A program made the position numbers and the translations under genes. Positions 43,986-53,989 of a DNA stretch of 64,000 nt are shown here, piece after piece. Below the pieces are notes generated by a model, which was given only the letters and a program-made list of their open reading frames with translations, did not search any database and had not been told where the DNA came from. The stretch comes from Verrucomicrobiaceae bacterium (GTDB taxonomy: Bacteria; Verrucomicrobiota; Verrucomicrobiia; Verrucomicrobiales; Verrucomicrobiaceae), in the NCBI GenBank assembly GCA_027490195.1, contig JAIXYN010000022.1, forward strand, positions 158,532 to 222,531, in the 5' to 3' direction. Numbering within the stretch: the stretch's first letter is position 1; every line of letters begins with the position of its first letter.

Positions 43986-45368
43986 TCACGCCAGGATCTC
44001 TTTCACGAGTTTGCCATGCACATCGGTGAGACGGAAATCACGGCCTGAATTGCGGTAGGTAAGGCGCTCGTGGTCGATGCCGAGGAGGTGCAAGACGGTG
44101 GCGTGGATATCATGGATATCGACGGCTCCATCGACGGGGAAGTAACCGTAGTCATCGAGCATACCGTGGCTGGTGCCGGGACGCAGACCGGCGCCAGCCA
44201 TCCAGATGGTGAAGCCCCAGGGATGATGGTCGCGGCCCGGCTTGTTGCCGCCGCCTTCGGTGTTTGGCGTACGGCCAAACTCAGTGGCGAAGACGACGAG
44301 TGTGTCTTCCAGCAGGCCGCGACCTTTCAAATCCTTCAGAAGCCCGGCGATGGGTCGATCAATGGCGCGGGCGTTTTTGGCGTGCAGACTCTGGAGATCG
44401 CCGTGCTGGTCCCAGCCGTTGCTCACGATCTCGATGAAGCGGACGCCGCGCTCAAGCAACCGCCTGGCGACGAGGCATTGCCTGCCAAACTCATCGGTTT
44501 CCTTGTGCTCGGCGCCCACGCCGTAGAGCGAGAGGGTGGCGGCGGTCTCCTTGGTGAGATCGGTGGCCTCGGGCACGGCATCCTGCATGACGAAGGCTTT
44601 TTCGTGGTTGGCGATGGCGGCCTCGATGATCTGATTCTGCGCGGAGGATTTCAGAAAATCGCGGTCGAGCTGCCCCACCGCCCGCATTTTGTTTTGCTGG
44701 AGTGATTTGATTTTCTCCGCCATTACGAGGTCCTCCAGAGGCCGGGCGGGGTCCTGGAAAAAGGGCGATCCTTGATAGATGGGCGGCAAGAATCCATTGG
44801 TGCGATACATGCGCTTCCGCGAGCCCATGACGACGAAGCCGGGCAAGTTCTGATTCTCCGAGCCGAGGCCGTAGTGCGCCCATGAGCCGACGCTGGGGAA
44901 GCCCTGCAAGAGCGAACCGCCATGAAGCATGCCGATGGCGCTCTCGTGATCGGGGGACGGCCCGTGCACGCCATGGAGAAAGGTGAGATCGTCCACGCAG
45001 GAGCCGATGTGCGGGAAGAGGTCGCTGACCATCTTTCCGCACTCGCCGTAGCGCTGAAAAGCAAAGGGGCTGCCGAGGATGGCATTCGTGGTGCGTCCGG
45101 TGATGTCCTCTTTTTTTCCGGCGACCTGAAGCGGCTTGCCGTGATCGCGCGTGAGCCGCGGCTTGTGGTCAAAGCTGTCGAGATGCGAGAGCCCGCCGTC
45201 GAGAAAGAACCACACGACGCGTTTCGCCTTGGGAGTGATGTGCGGGCCGACCGCCTGAAGCGGGGAGGCGAAGGAGCGGTCTGCCCAGAGGGATTGCAGG
45301 GCGAGCCAGCCAAAGCCCGAGGCGCTGGTTTGCAGAAAAGTGCGGCGATTGCAAGGGTTGGGCTGCAT
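43986..45368 (-). CDS. Tat-exported DUF1501 protein
   Basis: The 460-residue protein has a twin-arginine start (NRRTFLQTSASGFGWLAL). DUF1501 landmarks follow: KRVVWFFLDGGLSHLDSFDHKP, FLHGVHGPSPDHESA, GWDQHGDL and FATEFGRTPNTEGG, ending with YPVDGAVDIHDIHATVLHLLGIDH. DUF1501 is related to the alkaline-phosphatase-like fold, and metal-ligand candidates (Asp, His) are present. It starts 6 bases after the stop of the large PSD1 gene, so the two form one unit. Confidence 0.9.
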   Translation of the reverse strand: MQPNPCNRRTFLQTSASGFGWLALQSLWADRSFASPLQAVGPHITPKAKRVVWFFLDGGLSHLDSFDHKPRLTRDHGKPLQVAGKKEDITGRTTNAILGSPFAFQRYGECGKMVSDLFPHIGSCVDDLTFLHGVHGPSPDHESAIGMLHGGSLLQGFPSVGSWAHYGLGSENQNLPGFVVMGSRKRMYRTNGFLPPIYQGSPFFQDPARPLEDLVMAEKIKSLQQNKMRAVGQLDRDFLKSSAQNQIIEAAIANHEKAFVMQDAVPEATDLTKETAATLSLYGVGAEHKETDEFGRQCLVARRLLERGVRFIEIVSNGWDQHGDLQSLHAKNARAIDRPIAGLLKDLKGRGLLEDTLVVFATEFGRTPNTEGGGNKPGRDHHPWGFTIWMAGAGLRPGTSHGMLDDYGYFPVDGAVDIHDIHATVLHLLGIDHERLTYRNSGRDFRLTDVHGKLVKEILA

Positions 45369-45374
45369 GGCGGA

Positions 45375-48300
45375 TCAAGGGATGTAGAGAAACTCTTTGG
45401 CGTTGATGAGGACGTGGCAAAGATCCGCCCAGAGCCGCGGGTCCGAACCACGCGCGGCGGGTGGGAGGGCGTAGGCCTCGGCCTGGTCGTCAATGAACTC
45501 GACGAGCGACTGTACCTCCTGCGCAGAGGGCTGACGACCAAGCGCCGTGGCAAAGAGATGCTCGATGCGTTGCTCGGTCGAGTAACCCTTGCGTAGCTTC
45601 ATATCCTTCGCGGCCCAGGCGGTGGCTTGCTCGTGGACCAGGGCGCTGTTCAGCATGAGCAGCGACTGCCCGGGCACGCTGCTGGTCTCGCGATCGCCCT
45701 GGGTGCGGGATGGCTCCGGCGCATCGAACATCAGCATCATGTGATCGAGCGCCTCGCGTCTAATGTATTGATAAACACCACGCCGCAGCTTCGGATGGGC
45801 CACGGCAGCACTCTCGCTCTGATTCGCCGGGCCGGTGTAGCCAAACATCGTTTGGTCCAGCGTGCCGGAGACCGCGAGGATGGAATCGCGCACCGCCTCG
45901 GCACGCAGTCGCTGCACCGGCATGTGCGAGAGAAGTCGGTTGGCGGGATCCACTTGCTGCGCCTTGGCGGAGGCGATGCTTTGCGCCTGGAATGCCCGGC
46001 TCGTGACAAGATGACGGATCAAGGCTTTCACCGACCAATCATGTTCGACGAGATAGCAGGCGAGGTAATCGAGCAACTCGGGATGGCTGGGCTTCTCGCC
46101 CATCACTCCGAAGTTGTCCACGGAAGCAACAAGCCCCTGGCCGAAGACCCAGCGCCACACACGATTCGCCATGACGCGCGCGGTGAGCGGATTTTGCGGC
46201 GAGGTAAGATCATGCGCTAGTTCCAGGCGTGCCTGTGCACCATTGGTGTAGCCTTCTACACCGTGGATGACCTCAAGGAAACGGCGGGGTACGATCTCAC
46301 CCGGCGAATCAGGCGAACCACGGCGATGCACGGGAGAGTCAAACCCAGAGCCCTCCGACACGATGGCAGAGGCACGCTGAAAACGTGGCACACCAGACTC
46401 GATACCTCGATACTGCTCCGCCAGCTTTTGCACGTCGCCGGGCAGTTGTTCCAATTGATTGCGCAGAGCACCGTGTTCTAGCAGCCAATTCAAGAGGTCC
46501 ACATCCTTGGCGTTCGCGACATTGCGGCTCCATCGTTGCAGTGCGGCATCACATTCCTGAAGCCAGTGAGCTGCGAGACCTTCCGCGTTCCACTCTGGAC
46601 TTGCAGGCGCGAAGCGCAGCGCCAGTTGCAGCTCATTCTCGGGCGCTCCTGGAGTCTGGTGCTCCACGATTTGATCGACACCGAACCACGAGCGACCGGT
46701 CGCGTCCTTCACCACCAACTCGTAAGGTTTGTTACCCTCATCGGAACGACGGAAATGGGCCGCATCATCCTTGGTCAGGATTTCCAAATACGAGCGGCGA
46801 CCCTGCCAGCTCGCCTGATGCCCCACCGGCACCGTCACCCAAGTGGAAAAGCGAGAATCAAAGTGCCGCACCTTGCTGGCATGAGCGATGTTTTCCATCT
46901 GCTGGAAGTTGTTTTGAATCAGCCGCACATGCGCTGATGAACCACCCGCCACCCGAAGGCTGACGAACTGCGTGCCGAGCGAAAAATCGGCCGAACGTGC
47001 GATGCTGCCATGCTTGCGGGTCAACCGATCCGAGCTGAGGCCCGGAGGCACCAAACGATCAACCAACTCCTTACCCTCCGGCATCAGCGTGAAATCGCTG
47101 CCGCCGCTCCAGACCGTGCTCGGCTGCACACCAGAGAAGAACCAGCCGGCATCGCCCTCGCGAAAATCCGCCGTGGTCTTGAACTTGTTCCGGTTCCGCT
47201 CTTCGCGGGCTACTGACTCACGCCGCTGCTCGTCGAGCCAAGCCTCGGCCACCTTTTCCCAGCGCTCGCCAGAAGGCGTCTGCCTGATGCGCCAAAAAAG
47301 ATGCCCAGGGTCCGCGCGGTCCACCTTTTGCCTGAGCAGCACACGGCCCCAGAAAGACGAGGCATCCAGCTTAACTCTAGGCCCCGCTTGCAGCCATGAT
47401 TGCAATGCTGCGCTGTGAGTTTGCACATCCTCCGTCCATAGCGTGAGCAGGCGGTCTTTCATCTGCTGCTTGGCGGATTGCATCGCCGCCACCCCGCTGT
47501 CCTTCACCTCCGGGGCATCGATAATCACCTGGCTCTCTCGCGAACTAGCGAGTGTCCCAAAGAGTGCGTAGTAATCCGCAGTGGAGATCGCATCGAATTT
47601 GTGATCATGGCAGCGTGCACAGGAAACGGTGAGGCCCTGAAAAGCCTTCGACAACGTATCGATCTGATTTTCCACAATCTGCGCCTCCTCGAGCGCCACG
47701 TCCGATGCAGTCGAGGAAACCTCCATCAGCCGCATGAAGCCCGTGCCGAGCGGTGCCTCGTTGATCTTCATCGCTGCATTGAAACGCGGCGGCAGCAGGT
47801 CGCCCGCCACATGCTCCTGCACAAAACGGTCATACGGCACATCCGCATTGAAGGCGCGGATCACATAGTCGCGGTAACGCCAGGCCTGCGGGATGGGGTA
47901 ATCGCGCACATAACCGCCCGTTTCTCCAAAGCGCATCAAGTCCAGCCAATACGCGGCCCAGTGCTCACCGAACTGCGGGCTCTGAAGAAGCCGGTCGATA
48001 AGGGCTTCGGTCTTAGATGGGGAGACAATGGGATGGGGAGACGATGAGAGATCACCAGCAAAAGACTCCGTCTCCTCCTCCGTCGGCGGCAGGCCCACGA
48101 GAGCGAACTTCAGCTTGCGCAACAAGGCGGCGGGCGATGCCGGAGCTGCGGGTTCCAGTCCCTTCTCGCGCATCTTGGCCACTAAGAAGCGGTCCACCGG
48201 ATGCATTGACGTATCAGCTGCTGACGGTTTCGGAACCGTTGGCTTTTTCACCGGCTGCCAGGCCCAGTGAGCGCGACGCTTGGCCAGTTTGGCCTGCCAT

Positions 48301-48743
48301 TCTTCGGTGGCAGCAGCTTGCGCGCTCGGTGGATTCTCAGACAAACCCGGCAGGCCCATGCTCACCCAGCGTGTGAGATCTGCGATGACAGCATCGGGCA
48401 GCTTGTCGGCCCCTTTCGGCATTTTCATGTCCGCTTCGTCATGACGGATAACTCGTAGCAGCAGGCTCTTGCCGGGCACACTGGCGTCCACCAGCGCACC
48501 GCTATTCCCGCCTTTCTGGAAACCTCCCCGATAGTCCAGCCGCAAGCCGCCCTTGGTCTTCTCCGCGCTGTGGCATTCGTAGCAGTGCATCACCAGCACG
48601 GGCCGGATGCGTGATTCAAAAAACGCCGCACCATCGGGCTCCGCCGCGGAGGCAAATGTCAAAACCAAACAGGCCAGCGCCGGCCAACGCAAGATGGCGG
48701 GGCATAGGGACAATACGACAGGCAAGCGAAGAGGAAGGTTCAT
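45375..48743 (-). CDS. Secreted PSD1 cytochrome-c-like protein (DUF1549/DUF1553)
   Basis: The protein is 1122 residues from ATG 48743. After a signal peptide (ending LTFASA) comes an N-terminal planctomycete cytochrome c domain (CYECHSAEKTKGGLRLD). A DUF1549 domain follows with a second haem motif (SCARCHDHKFDAISTADYY), then a long central region (about 420-800), and DUF1553 (about 800-1110; MANRVWRWVFGQGLVASVDNFG, LSHMPVQRLRAEAVRDSIL). Two CxxCH motifs imply covalent haem in the periplasm. The open frame reaches 49016, but the stretch before 48743 is unlike any signal and is read in another frame as an IclR fragment. The start codon overlaps that fragment's stop (ATGA). Confidence 0.9.
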   Translation of the reverse strand: MNLPLRLPVVLSLCPAILRWPALACLVLTFASAAEPDGAAFFESRIRPVLVMHCYECHSAEKTKGGLRLDYRGGFQKGGNSGALVDASVPGKSLLLRVIRHDEADMKMPKGADKLPDAVIADLTRWVSMGLPGLSENPPSAQAAATEEWQAKLAKRRAHWAWQPVKKPTVPKPSAADTSMHPVDRFLVAKMREKGLEPAAPASPAALLRKLKFALVGLPPTEEETESFAGDLSSSPHPIVSPSKTEALIDRLLQSPQFGEHWAAYWLDLMRFGETGGYVRDYPIPQAWRYRDYVIRAFNADVPYDRFVQEHVAGDLLPPRFNAAMKINEAPLGTGFMRLMEVSSTASDVALEEAQIVENQIDTLSKAFQGLTVSCARCHDHKFDAISTADYYALFGTLASSRESQVIIDAPEVKDSGVAAMQSAKQQMKDRLLTLWTEDVQTHSAALQSWLQAGPRVKLDASSFWGRVLLRQKVDRADPGHLFWRIRQTPSGERWEKVAEAWLDEQRRESVAREERNRNKFKTTADFREGDAGWFFSGVQPSTVWSGGSDFTLMPEGKELVDRLVPPGLSSDRLTRKHGSIARSADFSLGTQFVSLRVAGGSSAHVRLIQNNFQQMENIAHASKVRHFDSRFSTWVTVPVGHQASWQGRRSYLEILTKDDAAHFRRSDEGNKPYELVVKDATGRSWFGVDQIVEHQTPGAPENELQLALRFAPASPEWNAEGLAAHWLQECDAALQRWSRNVANAKDVDLLNWLLEHGALRNQLEQLPGDVQKLAEQYRGIESGVPRFQRASAIVSEGSGFDSPVHRRGSPDSPGEIVPRRFLEVIHGVEGYTNGAQARLELAHDLTSPQNPLTARVMANRVWRWVFGQGLVASVDNFGVMGEKPSHPELLDYLACYLVEHDWSVKALIRHLVTSRAFQAQSIASAKAQQVDPANRLLSHMPVQRLRAEAVRDSILAVSGTLDQTMFGYTGPANQSESAAVAHPKLRRGVYQYIRREALDHMMLMFDAPEPSRTQGDRETSSVPGQSLLMLNSALVHEQATAWAAKDMKLRKGYSTEQRIEHLFATALGRQPSAQEVQSLVEFIDDQAEAYALPPAARGSDPRLWADLCHVLINAKEFLYIP

Positions 48744-48985
48744 GCTTTTGCGTGGGCAGGATTGAGTGCGGTCGAGGCCATCGCGCCCACTTTTTTCACC
48801 ACCGGAGCAAGCTTCACGAGCCGCTTCTCCGAAAGCCGCTGGCTCGTCCCCGAGATCCACAGGCTGAAGATGGCGTTCCCATCGCCGTCGATGATCGGAG
48901 CGGCGAGGCAATGGTGCGGCGGATGACATCGCAGCGCATTGAATCGGTCTGGGTATCCTTTGGCGGAGATGGGGCCGGAGCTCAT
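48740..48985 (-). pseudogene. IclR-family regulator fragment (end of effector-binding domain)
   Basis: This short 81-residue frame resembles the last third of the IclR effector-binding domain: CLAAPIIDGDGNAIFSLWISG, then SQRLSEKRLVKLAPVVKKVGA. The typical pattern is RCIAAPI.D..G.vvaalsisGp..R. The winged-helix DNA-binding domain and most of the effector domain are missing, because the preceding DUF1552 gene ends just six bases upstream of the ATG. It is therefore a truncated copy. Curiously its stop codon overlaps the start of the PSD1 gene (ATGA), so it may still provide translational coupling. Confidence 0.65.
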
Positions 48986-48990
48986 AGTTT

Positions 48991-50355
48991 TCACACGATT
49001 TCCTTGATGACGCCATCCGCCTCGCCGCCTTGGAATTTGTCGGGCACTTTCACGCCCATGACGCCGAACATCGTCTGCCAGAGGTTGCCGAGGCGGACGT
49101 CCTTTTTCTCAAGGTGGCCCTGGTGCTTGATGCCGATTTTGTGGCCGCCGACAAGCATGGTGGGCAGGTCGGTGTTGTTGTGCGCGTTCTCGGTGCCGCC
49201 GCTGCTGCCCCAGATGAGCATGGTGTGGTCGAGCAAGGTGCCGTCGCCTTCCTTGGCGCTCTTGAGCTTTTCGATGAAGTAAGCCCAGTCCTCCATATAC
49301 CAGGTGTCCACGGTGGTGAGCCACTTGAGCTTGTCGGGGTCTTCGCCGTGGTGGGTCATTTCGTGGTAGCCGTAGGGGCAGCCTTTGTAGGCGTAGCAAT
49401 GGGTGCCGTCGTTGAGGTCGCGGCGGGCGTAGTAGTTAATGACGCGTGTGCTGTCGGTCTGGAGCGCGAGGGTGATGACGTCGAACATCAGGCGCTGATA
49501 GCGGCGGTAGTCGAAGTTGGTCTTGTTTTGCAGTTCGGGGTCGAGCGCCTGGACGTTCTTGCCGAAATCCAGCGGCGAGACCTGCGGCTTCGGCTTATCG
49601 AGCCAGGCGAGGTCGGTGGCGATGCTCTGCTCCACGTCGCGGATGGAGGTGAAGTATTCGTCGAGCTTGGCGAGGTCGTCTTTGCCGAGGCGGTTTTGCA
49701 GGGCCTTTGCCTCGTCGCGCACGGCGTCGAGCACGCTGCCGGTGCGGCCGGCGCCGACTCTGCGGGCGGCGACTTCGTCGGGGCTTTCAGCGCGGAAGAG
49801 TTTGTCGAAAAGAATGTGCGGACGGTTCTCCGCCGGGATGGGTGTTCCGCCACGGGTCCAGGCGAGTGTCTTGTCAATGGTGCCGCTGCCGAAGCCGGTG
49901 CCGCGATGGATGCCGAGCACGAGGCTGGAGAAACGCGTGGCTTTGCCCACGGCCTCGGCGAGTTCCTGGTCGGCGGAGATGCGGAGTTTTGCATCGGCTT
50001 TGTGCGTGGCGGTGCCGGTCAAAAAGGTGCGGTCGCCGCCGTGTCCGCCAGAGTGCGTGAGTTTGAGGCCGCTGATGAGGGTGAAGTCATCGCGCAGATG
50101 GGCCACGGGTTTGAGGATGGGCGTGGCCTCCCACTCGCGGCCATATTTTGCCGGCGTGTAATCGCGTCCGTTCACGCCGAGGCCCCACATGGTGAAGAGG
50201 GCGCGTTTCGGTCGCTCGCTGTCCGCGATGCCACCCGCCGTGGATGCCGCGCGTGCCAGCGAAGACATGGATTCGAGCCAGGGCAGCGCGAGCGAGACGC
50301 CGGTGCCGCGCAGGAAGGTGCGGCGGTCGATGGAGCGGTGTTTGAGGATGTTCAT
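48991..50355 (-). CDS. Tat-exported DUF1552 protein
   Basis: The protein is 454 residues from ATG 50355, which begins MNILKHRSIDRRTFLRGTGVSLALPWLE, a clear twin-arginine signal. The DUF1552 core includes KRALFTMWGLGVNGRDYTP, SGLKLTHSGGHGGDR, YHEMTHHGEDPDKLKWL and MLIWGSSGGTENAHNNTDLP. It is collinear with the DUF1552 protein at 39.2-40.5 kb but only moderately similar. The open frame upstream to 50859 is out-of-frame overlap with the DUF1592 gene and is discarded. It starts six bases after the cytochrome-like gene. Confidence 0.9.
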   Translation of the reverse strand: MNILKHRSIDRRTFLRGTGVSLALPWLESMSSLARAASTAGGIADSERPKRALFTMWGLGVNGRDYTPAKYGREWEATPILKPVAHLRDDFTLISGLKLTHSGGHGGDRTFLTGTATHKADAKLRISADQELAEAVGKATRFSSLVLGIHRGTGFGSGTIDKTLAWTRGGTPIPAENRPHILFDKLFRAESPDEVAARRVGAGRTGSVLDAVRDEAKALQNRLGKDDLAKLDEYFTSIRDVEQSIATDLAWLDKPKPQVSPLDFGKNVQALDPELQNKTNFDYRRYQRLMFDVITLALQTDSTRVINYYARRDLNDGTHCYAYKGCPYGYHEMTHHGEDPDKLKWLTTVDTWYMEDWAYFIEKLKSAKEGDGTLLDHTMLIWGSSGGTENAHNNTDLPTMLVGGHKIGIKHQGHLEKKDVRLGNLWQTMFGVMGVKVPDKFQGGEADGVIKEIV

Positions 50356-50360
50356 GGTGG

Positions 50361-52952
50361 TTACTTGGTTTGAAAAGGTTCGGAGGCGACGACGGCTTGC
50401 ACGAGCGATTGCAGGCGCGGCTCGGTTTCCAGGATGGTTTCGAGGGTGGCATTGTCCACGTAGCCCACGGGGCGGCCGAGCGCGTAGGTGAGCAGTTTTT
50501 CCGTGAAGGCGCGGATGAACTTGTCCTGCTCGGCCATCAATCCGGCCTTGTAGCCTTGGAGGTCTTTGAACTCGCGCCCGGACTTGAGTGCGCCGCTGGC
50601 ATCGATGACCGGGGCCTTCGCTCCTCCGATGCCTTCGCCGTTCTGCTTCTCGCGCCAGGCACCGATGGCGTCGTAGTTTTCCAGCGCAAGGCCGTAGGGG
50701 TCGAGCTTGGCGTGGCAGCTCGCGCAGTTTGGCTCGTCGCGGTGTTTTTGCAGTCGCTCGCGCACGGTGAGTTTCGCTCCGGCGGTGTTCGGCTGAATGT
50801 CGCCCGCATTCGGCGGCGGAGGCGGTGACGGGTCGTTGAGCAGCTTCTCCAGGACCCACGCGCCACGACGCACCGGCAGCGTGCGAGTGCCATCGGCCAG
50901 CAGGGTCAGCAGCCCAGCCATGCCGAGCACGCCGCCGCGATGATGCTCCGGCTTGAGCGCCACTTTTTGAAACGCCTCACCGCTCACGCCCTCGATACCG
51001 TAGTGCCGCGCGAGGCGTTCATTGATGACGAGGAAGTCGGAGTCGAGGAAGTTCGCGACCGGCAGATTTTCCGTGAGCACCTGCTGGAAAAACGCGAGCG
51101 GCTCCTCGCGGCTCGCGGTCTTGAGCGCGCTGTCATAGCTCTTGTATTCCTTCGCCGGCTCGACGCTGCCGAATTGCTCCACATCGAGCCACTGACCGGC
51201 GAAGTTCTCGACGAAACGCCGGCTCCTGGCATCCGCCAACAGGCGCGTGACCTCGGCGCGAAGCGTGGCCGGCTGCTTCAGGGTACCTTTGGCCGCGAGC
51301 GCGAGCAGCGTGTCGTCCGGTCGCGAACTCCAGAGGAAATAGGAGAGTCGGCTCGCGAGTTCGAAGTCGTTCAGTGGACGCGTGCCCTTGGGGACGGCAG
51401 CGGCACGCGGTTGTGGCTCCTGGATGAAAACAAAGCCCGGTGAGCAAAGCATCGTTTGCAGGCCAAGTCGGAGCGCATCGGGAAAGGGTATCTTCTCGCG
51501 CTGCATAGCACCGGCGGCGATGCGCACGAGCTTATCCACTTCCGCTTTTTCGACGGGCCGACGATACGCTCTCGGCAGCAGCGATGCGAACACCGAGCGC
51601 AGTCCGTTCTCATCCTGTGGCGTCTTTTCATCGAGGCCGAGCGCCTTGTGGCTCGCCGGCGGCCATTCTTTTGGCAGCGGGCCTTCCACCTCGATTTTGT
51701 CGAGAAAGAGGCGCGGCGCGGTGGCCGCGTTGTGCGTGGGATGCGGAATCCAGCGCGGCCCGGTGAAGGTATTCAAGTCCTTGAGCACCTGCTCGCGCTC
51801 GGCCCTGAGTCGTGTGGCTTCGGCATCGTCACGCGCGGCCACAGCCTTTGAGATTTTGCCCTGCACCACCAGCCATCGCAGATGGACGGCATTCCATTCG
51901 GGATTGTTGACGCGCAAGTTGTTGATGCCGTTCCAAGTCGGTACCAGGGGCTTCTGCTGGTCCGGCTGCCCGGCCCGCAGAAACACCAGCGTCTCCGCCA
52001 CGCCTGGCTTTTCCAAAGTCCCCTCGATGGTGATGTCATGCACGCTCTCCAGCGGCGTGCCAGTGGCGTAGGTGAGGCGCATCACCACCGGAGTGCCCCG
52101 CGCACCGGGCGAGGCCCCAGCATGAACGCGCACGCGATAGTAGCCATCCTGCGTGACCAGACTCGTCAGGTCCGGACGCGGTCCATGCGGCACCATCGCC
52201 CACGTCTTATCCTCATCGGGTTTGCCGCCGTGGCCGGCCCACATCTCGACGCCGGTGACTTTCTTGTCGTAAAAAGTGGGACCGAGCGGAATCTGATGCG
52301 CATTTGCCTGCGCCACTTCCACGGTCGGGCCTTCGTTTCTGTTCAGCTTCTTCTCCGCTTCATAGACGTAGGTCTCCGCCTTCGGCGGCGCGCTCTGCAC
52401 CACCTCGCGGGCAATCTGCCCGGCCCAGTCGAGATAACCGAGCATCTGCGTCTGGTCGAAAAACAGCGCGCTGCCGATGCGGTCAAAGCCCTCCGCTTTC
52501 CCGTCGGCAGGCAGCTCGCGTTTCAGCTTCTCGACAAAATTCGGGTCGAGCCGGAACAGGTCGCCCACCGTGTTCGCATACTCCTGCCGGTTCAGCCGCC
52601 GCATCAGAATGCGGCCGCCCGCCATGCGTGCCTGGCGCTCCGCGTTCTTCAGATTTGCGCCCACCCATTCCACCACGGCAAAGGCCGCCTTCGCATCCGG
52701 CCTCGGCTCTTTCTTCGGCGGCATCTCGCCGCCGTTGATTTGATTGATGACCTCGTGCCAGTCGTCCGCCGTCTTGCCGCTGAGGAAATCCGTGCCCAGC
52801 TCATCAATGCGGAAGCCCGCCTTCGCCTTCTTCGCATCGTGGCAGGAGTAGCAGTGCTGTTTCAAAAATGGCCGCACCTCGCGCTCGAAATCGGGCACGG
52901 CTTGGAGCCCTTGGGCGAAGACCAGCAGAAGGAGAATCGGGGCAAGGCGCAT
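50361..52952 (-). CDS. Secreted DUF1592/DUF1588/DUF1585-type cytochrome-like protein
   Basis: The 863-residue protein has a signal peptide (MRLAPILLLLVFAQGLQA) and an N-terminal haem motif (HCYSCHDAKKAKAGF). The DUF1587-DUF1595-DUF1592-DUF1588-DUF1585 order follows: RRLNRQEYANTVGDLF, then FELASRLSYFLWSSRPDD, HRGGVLGMAGLLTLLADG and VRRGAWVLEKLLNDPSPPPPP. A final CASCHAKLDPYGLALENYDAIG is the second CxxCH. Compared with the protein at 40.5-43.9 kb it lacks the N-terminal propeller. It pairs with the downstream DUF1552 gene (gap of five bases). Confidence 0.9.
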   Translation of the reverse strand: MRLAPILLLLVFAQGLQAVPDFEREVRPFLKQHCYSCHDAKKAKAGFRIDELGTDFLSGKTADDWHEVINQINGGEMPPKKEPRPDAKAAFAVVEWVGANLKNAERQARMAGGRILMRRLNRQEYANTVGDLFRLDPNFVEKLKRELPADGKAEGFDRIGSALFFDQTQMLGYLDWAGQIAREVVQSAPPKAETYVYEAEKKLNRNEGPTVEVAQANAHQIPLGPTFYDKKVTGVEMWAGHGGKPDEDKTWAMVPHGPRPDLTSLVTQDGYYRVRVHAGASPGARGTPVVMRLTYATGTPLESVHDITIEGTLEKPGVAETLVFLRAGQPDQQKPLVPTWNGINNLRVNNPEWNAVHLRWLVVQGKISKAVAARDDAEATRLRAEREQVLKDLNTFTGPRWIPHPTHNAATAPRLFLDKIEVEGPLPKEWPPASHKALGLDEKTPQDENGLRSVFASLLPRAYRRPVEKAEVDKLVRIAAGAMQREKIPFPDALRLGLQTMLCSPGFVFIQEPQPRAAAVPKGTRPLNDFELASRLSYFLWSSRPDDTLLALAAKGTLKQPATLRAEVTRLLADARSRRFVENFAGQWLDVEQFGSVEPAKEYKSYDSALKTASREEPLAFFQQVLTENLPVANFLDSDFLVINERLARHYGIEGVSGEAFQKVALKPEHHRGGVLGMAGLLTLLADGTRTLPVRRGAWVLEKLLNDPSPPPPPNAGDIQPNTAGAKLTVRERLQKHRDEPNCASCHAKLDPYGLALENYDAIGAWREKQNGEGIGGAKAPVIDASGALKSGREFKDLQGYKAGLMAEQDKFIRAFTEKLLTYALGRPVGYVDNATLETILETEPRLQSLVQAVVASEPFQTK

Positions 52953-52964
52953 GACGAAGGCGGA

Positions 52965-53930
52965 TTACTTTTTGCGTAACAGTTCGATGGCGGCGTTCAG
53001 GGGCGCGGCGAGGGCCGGCGGCACCTGTTTGGCGAGACTCATCGCCACGCCGATATGCCGCTTCGGAATCTCGGCCACCGGTGTCGTGATGATTTTCGCT
53101 TCCGGATGGTCGGCCCTCAGCTTGTCCAAGTCCGCCTGCGCCGCCACGCACATGCTGAGGTTGATTTCAGTAAGCTTGCCCTTAAACGGCGCGAGGAGCG
53201 CGAACCCGCCGGCATACGTCACATAGCACTCGCCCAAACCCACCCGCGTGAGGTTCGGAATCTTCGCGATGGCTCCCAATGCCTTCTCGGTGACGCTCGG
53301 CTTCCCCATCTCGCTAATGGAGAAACTCGTCAGCCCCGGATGCCCGGCGAAGAACGCGATGCCCGCCCCCGTGGCCTGCGAATGAGCGACAGAGAAACTG
53401 CGCAGCGTTTTGATTTTCGCGCACTGCTCCATGCCTTTGTCGGAAAAGCTGAGGCCAATCTTGATGTCCGCGAGCTTCGAGTCCGTGAGCGCATCGAACC
53501 CGCTGCCATCGAACTCCGGGATGCGCGGATCTTTGCCGACGAAGCCATTGTGGTCCATGCGGATGATGCGCAGCTCCGGCAGAGCCTTAAACGAGCGCAG
53601 CGTGCTGTTGCGCAGCCACGGGCCATTGCCAGTAATGGCGAGCACATGGCCGGCCTTGTCATGCGTGACGGTGAAGGCGACGGCTTCCCGCTCTTTGAAC
53701 TGAATCGTCACCGAGGCGATGTCATCCTTCGGCACGCCGAGGCTAACGAGCGTCTCCGCAGCGCCTCTAGCCGAAAACCCCGGCTTTGACCCGAGCACGA
53801 CTTCAACGCCCTCCGTGACCGCGATGCCCTGGATGATTTTCGCTTCGGCGGGATGCAAAGGGAGATTCAACTCGGCAGCATTTCCGAGCAGCGGGAGGGA
53901 CAGGAGGAAGGCGCTGAGAAGGTGTTTCAT
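52965..53930 (-). CDS. Exported leucine-rich-repeat-like protein
   Basis: The protein is 321 residues from ATG 53930, with a signal peptide (MKHLLSAFLLSLPLLGNA). The mature part contains irregular leucine-rich-repeat-like units of about 25 residues (LRSFKALPELRIIRMDHNG, IKTLRSFSVAHSQATG, IAKIPNLTRVGLGE, GKLTEINLSMC) in about 100-280, as in the LRR-type proteins common in Planctomycetes. It is probably a binding protein. It precedes a DUF1592 gene by 12 bases in the unidirectional tract. The longer frame to 53993 would bury the signal peptide. Confidence 0.65.
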   Translation of the reverse strand: MKHLLSAFLLSLPLLGNAAELNLPLHPAEAKIIQGIAVTEGVEVVLGSKPGFSARGAAETLVSLGVPKDDIASVTIQFKEREAVAFTVTHDKAGHVLAITGNGPWLRNSTLRSFKALPELRIIRMDHNGFVGKDPRIPEFDGSGFDALTDSKLADIKIGLSFSDKGMEQCAKIKTLRSFSVAHSQATGAGIAFFAGHPGLTSFSISEMGKPSVTEKALGAIAKIPNLTRVGLGECYVTYAGGFALLAPFKGKLTEINLSMCVAAQADLDKLRADHPEAKIITTPVAEIPKRHIGVAMSLAKQVPPALAAPLNAAIELLRKK

Positions 53931-53989
53931 GGAATGGGTTGGTTGGTGCTTGAATGGTAAACGAATGAAGACGGCTTTTGTGACATTGC

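Noticed and set aside
50356..50859. 504-base N-terminal extension of the DUF1552 gene
   Set aside because: It lies entirely within the DUF1592 gene in another frame and is Arg/Ala-rich; the twin-arginine signal starts at 50355.
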